A stretch of DNA of 64,000 nucleotides from Okeania sp. KiyG1 (GTDB taxonomy: Bacteria; Cyanobacteriota; Cyanobacteriia; Cyanobacteriales; Microcoleaceae). The position numbers and the translations under genes were made by a program. The notes below the pieces were generated by a model that worked only from the letters and a program-made list of their open reading frames with translations, was not told the origin of the DNA and did not search any database. Shown here piece after piece: positions 58,136-64,000 of the stretch (the stretch's first letter is position 1; every line of letters begins with the position of its first letter). The DNA is taken from NCBI RefSeq assembly GCF_014132355.1, contig NZ_BLZO01000053.1, forward strand, positions 1 through 64,000, written 5' to 3'.

Positions 58136-61100
58136 TCAATATAACTCTTTTTTTCCCTGCAAAAGATAAGCCTTCATGTAACCCTTGCCCTTAATATTTA
58201 TAAATCCCCGTTCCACAAATAAAAATTTGTGCTGTAGAATCTGATAGATATCTTCTGTCACTTGTATAACACCTGGCATACCATGAGACTCCATACGACT
58301 AGCAATATTCACAGTATCACCCCATAAATCGTAGATAAACTTTTTACGTCCAATTACACCAGCGACTACTGGGCCAGTATTTATACCAATACGGATATTA
58401 AAGTCTTGTTCCTGTTCATCAGAAAAATGAGCTACTTCCTCGATCATATCTATAGCCATTAGAGCGATCGCCTCAGCATGATTTTCCATTGGGTCTGGCA
58501 ACCCACCCACGACCATATAAGCATCTCCAATAGTTTTAATTTTCTCCAAACCATATTTTTCTGCGAGTAAATCAAATCTGGAAAAAATCTCATTTAACCA
58601 ATAAACTAATCTTTCAGGAGTGGCACGACCTGCTAATTCAGTAAACCCTACTAAATCTGCAAATAAAACTGTAACTTCTGCGAATCCTTCTGCAATTGTA
58701 CTATCTCCTTCTTTTAATCTATCAGCAATAGGTTTAGGTAGAATATTTAACAACAATTTTTCTGACTTTTCTCGTTCTAAGAGCAAAGCTGTTTCTACTT
58801 TTTTACGTTCAGTTATATCACGACAAAGAGCCAAAATTAATTTACCATTTCCTGCTTTTAATAAACCCAAACGTATTTCTACAGGAAAAGTTGTATTATC
58901 TTTGCGACGATGAATTCCCTCTATAGTCATTGGTCTGCCAACAATCAAATTTTTCCATTTTTTAGGAAACTCTTGAGAGACAAAATTTTCTTCAATATCT
59001 TCTACATATAAATTCAATAATTCTTGACGAAAATATCCCAAACTTTTACAGGTACTTTCATTTACATCAATAATTTTTCCTTTTAAATCGTGAATAATAA
59101 AAGCATCTGCTGCTTGTTCCATTACTGCTCTAAATCTTTCCTCACTTTCTCGTAATGCTGCCTCTGCTAATTTTCGCTCAGTAATATCTCTTAAAGCTGC
59201 CACTCCATTTTGATTACCTCTGTATAAAAAAACCTTAGATTCAACTTCTAAAGGAAAAGTTGAACCATCTTTTCTCACTCCAATTACTTCATAAGCTTTT
59301 TCCGAACCAGAAGTCATTTTTTCAACTACTAAATCGTGGTATTCTGGAGCGATTAATTGCCATCCATCCATACCCACCATTTCTGATAACTCATATCCAA
59401 ACATATTGGCAGCAGCGACATTTGTATCCATGATTTTTTCTTGTTCATGGATAATAATTCCTTCAACGGTAGCTCTAGATAAACTCCGAAACCTTTGCTC
59501 ATTTTCCTTGAGCTTTATTTCTGATTCCTTTCTATCTGTAATATCTCTAAAAGTTCCTGTGTAGAAAGTTTTTTGATTAAATTTTACTTCCCTAACTGCA
59601 ATTTCCATTGGAAATAGAGAACCATCTGCACGGACACCAACTAATTCAAAAAGGTTTCCACTGTTAGCAATTTTAGATATCAGTAATTCTATATAATCAT
59701 TTTGTCGAACGCTTTTTTTTTGTTGCTCCAACTCTGTTTGACTATCTATTAAATTCTCATCTAGTAAATGCAAAAAACTAGGAAAAAAATCTTGCCAATT
59801 TTCTGGCTGAATATCTGGCAACTCAAAGACATAAAAATAATTTTTACTTTCTAAACTTTGAGAGAAGATCGAATCTGGATTAACCCATAATTTTAATGGT
59901 TCTACTCTTAACTCTTCTGATGCCATTAATAAACGATCAGCATCCATTTTTTCCATAGTCAATGGATTAATAGTAAAGTCAAATACTTGATAAATAGGCT
60001 TCCCTACTAAATCTTGATTTTTGTAGGCAAAAATTTTCTCACCACTAGGATTTATACTAATAATTTCTAGCTCTGGTTTAGTAAAAGTAATAATGGCATC
60101 TGTCGCCACTTTAATAATGGCATCATTTCTGGCAGTAACTTCCTCCAAAGCATCCATTACCTGATTGTAGCGATCGGCAATTTGACCTACTTCTGTAAAA
60201 GGTTCCACAGGTACTCGCAAACTTAAATCTTGCGTACTAGCTTGAGAATCCATTACTCTAAATAAATCTAATATTTCTGTTTTAGCTTGATGCTCCGAAA
60301 CATTTAAACCAATACGTTCATCTGCTTCTGAAACTCGGAAGAAATAAAGCTTATTTGTAATAAATAAAATTGGATATACCAAACAAAATCCTAATAAAAA
60401 AGCTGCAAAAATTCCTAATAGCTGAACTGTCAATTGTTGGCTAAAACTAAGACCAGTATCTAAAACCTCTGCCTTCCCAAAAAAAGCTACAGCTAATGTT
60501 CCCCAAATACCCCCACCCAGGTGAACTGGAATAGCTCCAACAGCATCATCGACTCGAACTTTTTCTAAAGCTTGCTCTACCAACATAGTGACTATGGCAG
60601 CAATAACACCAATGAAAATGGCAGAAAAAGCTGTAACAGCATGACAAGCTGCTGTAATGCCAACTAAACCAGAAAGAGTACCATTAATTAGTCCCTCAAC
60701 ACTGGGTATTCCTCTGATATACCAAGTAATACCAAGAGTAATAATCATTCCTGCTGCACTAGCAAGAATTGTATTGACAATAATACCTGCTACTTGTTCG
60801 TTTAATGCCAGGGTACTTCCACCATTAAACCCAAACCAACCAAACCAAATCAGCATTGCCCCCAAAACTGATAGGGGTAAATTAGAACCATGAATTTTTT
60901 CTGGTGGACGACCGGGAGGAAATCTACCTGTTCGAGGACCAATAACTAATAAAGCTGCTAGAGACACCCACCCACCAATACTATGAACAACAGTCGAACC
61001 TGCGAAGTCAACAAAACCATTATGTCCAAGCCAACCTATTAATATACCAGTATCAACTCCATTCCAAACCCAATGACCAAATATGGGATAGACCAAACCT

Positions 61101-61456
61101 GAAACTAGGGAGGCGACGAATAAATAGGAGGCATACTTCATGCGTTCAGCTACTGCACCAGAAACGATGGTGGTAGCTGTACCACAGAACATTACTTGAA
61201 ATAAAAAGAAGGCTGCGTCAAAAGCTTGTAGATCGGTTGCCAGGAAAAATTTACTATGGCCAATTATTCCAGAAGATGAAGCCCCAAACATGAAAGCAAA
61301 TCCAAAACTCCAAAAGCAGGTAACTGAAATACCAAAATCTGTTAAGTTTTTAATGGCAACGTTAATGCTATTTTTTGACCTGGTGAGTCCAGACTCTAAA
61401 CACATAAATCCAGGCTGCATGATAAATACTAACCCAGAGCAAAGTAATATCCACAA
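58136..61456 (-). CDS. Ammonium transporter - PAS - adenylate cyclase fusion protein
   Basis: A 1106-residue single frame. Residues 1-385 are an Amt/Rh ammonium channel with D150, H158 (STVVHSIGGW) and H312 (IPVHLGGGIWG), the ammonium-recruiting Asp and twin His. A linker follows (HAMP-like, 385-445), then PAS domains at about 445-550, 580-645, 655-760 and 770-885 (NEQRFRSLSRATVEGIIIHE, ESEERFRAVMEQAADAFIIH, with RDITERK linkers). Residues 890-1106 are a class III cyclase: metal D934 (LFADLVGF) and D978 (IGDAYM), adenine-selecting K974 (KIKTIGD) and D1043 (IYDLWGD), N1050 and R1054. All catalytic residues are present, so it is predicted to make cAMP, possibly under control of ammonium passing the channel. 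The start at TTG 61456 truncates the N-terminus; see the small frame at 61507. Confidence 0.93.
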   Translation of the reverse strand: MWILLCSGLVFIMQPGFMCLESGLTRSKNSINVAIKNLTDFGISVTCFWSFGFAFMFGASSSGIIGHSKFFLATDLQAFDAAFFLFQVMFCGTATTIVSGAVAERMKYASYLFVASLVSGLVYPIFGHWVWNGVDTGILIGWLGHNGFVDFAGSTVVHSIGGWVSLAALLVIGPRTGRFPPGRPPEKIHGSNLPLSVLGAMLIWFGWFGFNGGSTLALNEQVAGIIVNTILASAAGMIITLGITWYIRGIPSVEGLINGTLSGLVGITAACHAVTAFSAIFIGVIAAIVTMLVEQALEKVRVDDAVGAIPVHLGGGIWGTLAVAFFGKAEVLDTGLSFSQQLTVQLLGIFAAFLLGFCLVYPILFITNKLYFFRVSEADERIGLNVSEHQAKTEILDLFRVMDSQASTQDLSLRVPVEPFTEVGQIADRYNQVMDALEEVTARNDAIIKVATDAIITFTKPELEIISINPSGEKIFAYKNQDLVGKPIYQVFDFTINPLTMEKMDADRLLMASEELRVEPLKLWVNPDSIFSQSLESKNYFYVFELPDIQPENWQDFFPSFLHLLDENLIDSQTELEQQKKSVRQNDYIELLISKIANSGNLFELVGVRADGSLFPMEIAVREVKFNQKTFYTGTFRDITDRKESEIKLKENEQRFRSLSRATVEGIIIHEQEKIMDTNVAAANMFGYELSEMVGMDGWQLIAPEYHDLVVEKMTSGSEKAYEVIGVRKDGSTFPLEVESKVFLYRGNQNGVAALRDITERKLAEAALRESEERFRAVMEQAADAFIIHDLKGKIIDVNESTCKSLGYFRQELLNLYVEDIEENFVSQEFPKKWKNLIVGRPMTIEGIHRRKDNTTFPVEIRLGLLKAGNGKLILALCRDITERKKVETALLLEREKSEKLLLNILPKPIADRLKEGDSTIAEGFAEVTVLFADLVGFTELAGRATPERLVYWLNEIFSRFDLLAEKYGLEKIKTIGDAYMVVGGLPDPMENHAEAIALMAIDMIEEVAHFSDEQEQDFNIRIGINTGPVVAGVIGRKKFIYDLWGDTVNIASRMESHGMPGVIQVTEDIYQILQHKFLFVERGFINIKGKGYMKAYLLQGKKELY

Positions 61457-61506
61457 AATATCAATTGGTTCGTAGGTAGATTGAGATGAGGAAGTGGATA
61501 TATTTT

Positions 61507-61764
61507 TCAGTCTAAATTGATTTTTCTAGGAATAACAGTTAGAGTTTTATGGGAATTTTGGGGTTCTATAAACTGTAATTCTGGGGATTTGTCAAAGCAA
61601 AGATTTTCTAAGTCTGAATTATAAATTTGCTGTATTGTACTTTCTTTTATTTGATTTGATAATTGATGATTTTGTATATATTTATCTATTAGTGACCCGT
61701 GTAAAATAGTTAATGCTAGGGTCAGGAAAAATAAAATAATCCCTAAAATGGATTTTCGATGCAT
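61507..61764 (-). CDS. Probable N-terminal part of the Amt-cyclase protein (shifted frame)
   Basis: 85 residues with an N-terminal membrane segment (SILGIILFFLTLALTILHG) and a polar stretch ending VIPRKINLD. The Amt frame is open upstream of its TTG, reading KNISTSSSQSTYEPIDILW, which looks like a natural run-in to the first Amt helix. The two frames meet in a GAAAAATC run (61526-61532 region); one extra A, or a minus-one slip on AAA, would fuse them. I therefore read this as the signal/first helix of the same protein, separated by a homopolymer frame shift. Confidence 0.55.
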   Translation of the reverse strand: MHRKSILGIILFFLTLALTILHGSLIDKYIQNHQLSNQIKESTIQQIYNSDLENLCFDKSPELQFIEPQNSHKTLTVIPRKINLD

Positions 61765-61877
61765 GGCTTCGGGTCTTAGACTTTTATTTGGTTGGTTTTG
61801 AAGAGGAAGCCTTGGGGATAATGGCTATTTAATAAAGCAAATATTTGAGGTTTGGCAAAGCAAAATATTTTAAATCT
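61765..61877. other. Short spacer
   Basis: It probably holds the promoter of the Amt-cyclase gene; no clear boxes recognised. Confidence 0.3.
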
Positions 61878-63410
61878 TTGACATCCTCCCGACGCTGCTC
61901 TACGAGACAGCGCGGGATTCCCATCCATCAATCAAACAGACAGTAGGGGCGAACGGCCGTTCGCCCCTACAGGAAAGATTCAGGGCGGGTTGACGACTCA
62001 CTGACACGAACATCCTTTTTAGGGGATGATTTACCACGTCTCCTCGTCCGTTTAATTGTCTCCGGTTGACCCTCGGCGACTTCATTAAAAAGTGATAATT
62101 GTACAGACGTTTCTACTACTTTTGTTTTCGCTGTTTCCACCTTGGTTTTCGGTTGAACAACTTCTAAAATATTTACAGCAGCGTTGACATCTCTATCGTG
62201 AAAAGTTCCGCAATTGAGGCAAGTCCACTCACGGACATTTAGCTCTTTCTTTCCTCCCTTAAAGCCACAAAAACTGCATTTTTGGCTAGTAGGCTCCCAT
62301 CTGGAAATGACTTTAAACTCTCTACCATACTTTTCACATTTAGCCTCAGTTATAGTTCTAAATTGTCTCCAGCCTAAATCACTAATTGCTTTAGCCAATT
62401 TGCGATAGCGTAGCTCCTCCGTAGGAGGCTTTTTAACCATGCCAGAAACATTCAAATCTTCCAGTACAATAACATCATACTTTCTAACCAAATCAGTTGA
62501 TAACTTGTGTAGAAAATCAGTCCTAATATCTTTAATTTTGGTATGTTTGCGCAGCATTCCGTAGGAAAGTTTACCGATTTTTAGTCTACGTTTTTCACGA
62601 CGTTTACTGCCTGATTCAGTTCTGGCAAATTTACGCTGAAATTTAGCTAACTTTTTGAGGTTGTTTTTCAGAGGTTTTGGAGCATTAATTTTGTCTCCGT
62701 TACTCAAAGTTGCAAAAGTTGAAATACCTAAATCAATACCTATTGATTTGCCAAGCTTTGGTAAATGTTCTGCACAAGTTTCTACAACAAAACTAGCAAA
62801 GTAACGTCCTGCACTATCTTTAATTATAGTAACTGAACTAGGTTTACTAGCCAATGGTCTAGACCAAACTATTTTAATTTTTCCTACTTTTGGGAGATAG
62901 ATTTTATCTGGACCTACCTGATAATTTTCACCTACAAATCTTGCAGTTTGTCTAGATTTCCTGGACTTAAATAATGGTGGCTGTACGGGCGAACGGCCGT
63001 TCGCCCCTACACCTTTACGCTTACCAGTACAACTATTAAATAAATTTTTATATGCCTGGTCTAAATCTTTTAATGATTGTTGTAGTGGAGTGGATGCCAC
63101 TTCCTTTAACCAAACTAATTCTCGTTTAGCTTTAGTTATGAATTGTTTAGTTAAATCAACATAACTTGGTTTCTTACTACCATTAGCATACAGTTGATTA
63201 CAATGTGCTAATGATTGATTCCAAACATATCGACAACAACCAAATAGTTGATTAATGCGCGTTACTTGTATATGATTTGGATAGATGCGATATTTGTATC
63301 TTGCTTTCAATGTTTTTACCTATTACTCACACTCTTCGTATTACTATAGTATTGGTTGGCATTCATCCCGACACCAAATCAGAGATTATGGTGCGGGTAT
63401 AAATGCCAAC
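61878..63410 (-). mobile_element. Complete TnpB-only IS200/IS605-type element
   Basis: The right end (minus strand) is GCGTCGGGAGGATGTCAA at 61878, matching right ends at 31607, 44541 and 37991. The left end is a hairpin GTTGGCATTCATCCCGAC ... GTGCGGGTATAAATGCCAAC (63355-63410). It contains one tnpB and no tnpA. The region between the tnpB stop and the right end (61878-61966) would hold the end of the guide RNA; it is now invaded by a 28-nt palindrome at 61943-61970. Confidence 0.85.
61967..63310 (-). CDS. tnpB: TnpB with three in-frame repeat insertions
   Basis: A 447-residue TnpB. RuvC residues are D192 (GIDLGIS), E283 (VLEDLNVSGM) and D373 (HDRDVNAA), and the zinc finger is C344/C347 and C363/C366. 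Compared with the homologue at 36749 and the family pattern, three short peptides are extra: VGANGRSP (101-108, from the palindrome at 62983-63010), SYGMLRK (248-254, from 62545-62569) and PPTEELRY (294-301, from 62402-62431). The stop codon itself lies in another palindrome copy (61943-61970), which has probably replaced the original C-terminus. All active-site residues remain. The start ATG is at 63310, with the usual MKARYKYRIYP. Confidence 0.88.
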   Translation of the reverse strand: MKARYKYRIYPNHIQVTRINQLFGCCRYVWNQSLAHCNQLYANGSKKPSYVDLTKQFITKAKRELVWLKEVASTPLQQSLKDLDQAYKNLFNSCTGKRKGVGANGRSPVQPPLFKSRKSRQTARFVGENYQVGPDKIYLPKVGKIKIVWSRPLASKPSSVTIIKDSAGRYFASFVVETCAEHLPKLGKSIGIDLGISTFATLSNGDKINAPKPLKNNLKKLAKFQRKFARTESGSKRREKRRLKIGKLSYGMLRKHTKIKDIRTDFLHKLSTDLVRKYDVIVLEDLNVSGMVKKPPTEELRYRKLAKAISDLGWRQFRTITEAKCEKYGREFKVISRWEPTSQKCSFCGFKGGKKELNVREWTCLNCGTFHDRDVNAAVNILEVVQPKTKVETAKTKVVETSVQLSLFNEVAEGQPETIKRTRRRGKSSPKKDVRVSESSTRPESFL

Positions 63411-64000
63411 ATTCAGATAAATATATAAATTTGTGGAGAATTTTTCACTTGATTCAACTTAATTCTCAAGTGAATTAAATCTATAATGTTTAAGAATATA
63501 GAATTATTGGTATGAAAGTTAGTTAATTGGTATAACTTATGTTTTACCGAATAATTAAAGTTTAAAGGAGAGGCTTTACAGGAGAAACAGCGGTCGAGGG
63601 ATGCGCCATATCCAATCGACCAAGAATCGACCAAGAGAAGAAAAAATTTTCCTTTTATTCAATCCTCTTCCTTTTAGGGAGAGGTAATTATCAATTATCC
63701 ATTATCAATTATTAATTATTGAAAGTATGGTTTATAATATTTTTATATCACCATATCATATTTTGCGCCTAAAATAGTTTTTACATTTGATATATGAAGA
63801 TAAAATTAGATATTTGACGTAATAGGAAATAGAGGAAGATCGTAGGCAAATTTTTTCTTCTAGCAAAAATTTTTATCCAATATAAAACAAAGCGATCGAC
63901 AATTTTTACTTTTTCGCCGATCGCTTTATATAAAGTAGGCATATTTTTGATCAAACTATCTTTTTTTTCTGGATTTAATACCCCGCCTTCTGCACGGTGT
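63411..64000. repeat. Spacer with family 1 copy (63544-63723) and a HIP1 hairpin
   Basis: The family 1 copy carries a short cassette (AGCGGTCGAGGGATGCGCC, ATCCAATCGACCAAGAATCG). AAAGCGATCG and CGATCGCTTT (63889-63898 and 63918-63927) form a 10-bp stem with a T-rich loop, possibly a terminator. No gene is seen before the window ends. Confidence 0.65.
63889..63927. terminator. Terminator-like hairpin built from HIP1 motifs
   Basis: A perfect 10-bp inverted repeat with a 19-nt loop, flanked by A-rich and T-rich text. No gene end is adjacent inside the window. Confidence 0.4.

Overview
This 64 kb window looks like a filamentous marine cyanobacterium of the Trichodesmium/Okeania type. I infer this from the low G+C, the very low coding density, scattered GCGATCGC (HIP1-like) octamers, many short dispersed repeats, and plain cyanobacterial genes: raf1 (RuBisCO assembly), menG (phylloquinone methylation), a DUF3493 protein, cyanobacterial DUF445 and DUF4912 proteins, and the rimP-nusA-ylxR-infB order. 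The genus is inference, not proof.

Layout. 1-5763: a giant DUF4912 repeat locus, eight near-identical 504-507 bp units plus three diverged ones, with four compensating frame shifts. 6454-13517: two RTX/VCBS-type calcium-binding proteins flank an ABC-2 exporter (ATPase 7346-8344, permease 10590-11378), whose two genes are separated by two DUF1963 paralogues, one disrupted by repeats. 14539-24000: a Uma2 nuclease, a frame-shifted small gene, an SLC13 transporter, cysC, an intact TnpB element, a PhyH-like oxygenase with a coiled-coil tail, and raf1. 24460-26150: a decayed TnpB element. 26663-32136: a REC-GAF regulator, menG, DUF445, DUF3493 and a small conserved protein. 32965-41590: infB, ylxR, nusA, rimP on the minus strand, loosened by a decayed TnpB element and repeats, and preceded by a structured leader that ends in an intrinsic terminator 15 nt before rimP. 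42283-56261: a membrane protein, an ACT-malic enzyme, a 7 x 196 bp tandem array, small hypotheticals, argS, a heptamer-driven repeat array, a REC protein and glutaminase. 56658-63310: an SDR, tRNA-Leu(UAG), an ammonium transporter-PAS-adenylate cyclase fusion, and an intact TnpB element carrying three in-frame repeat insertions.

The gene-poor half of the window is built from a few small repeat families. I number them here. Family 1 is about 110-350 bp (TTACCGAATAATTAAGG ... GAGAGGTAATTATTAATT, often with an internal cassette). Family 2 has ends TTAGGGTTTGCTGA / TCAGCAAGCCCTAA. Family 3 has GACTGACACAG or GACTGTTTCA type ends. Family 4 has CAGGACTTACGCA ends. Family 5 has ATATCAAATCCGG or ATATCATGTCCGG ends. 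There are also a 28-nt perfect palindrome, heptamer/octamer minisatellites, and stand-alone right ends of TnpB-type elements. Several gene starts, stops and C-termini have been made out of these repeats.

The strongest single gene finding is the Amt-PAS-cyclase fusion (58136-61456, probably continuing to 61764 through a homopolymer frame shift). The strongest RNA candidate is the rimP leader. All coordinates of repeat ends are read by eye and may be off by a few bases.
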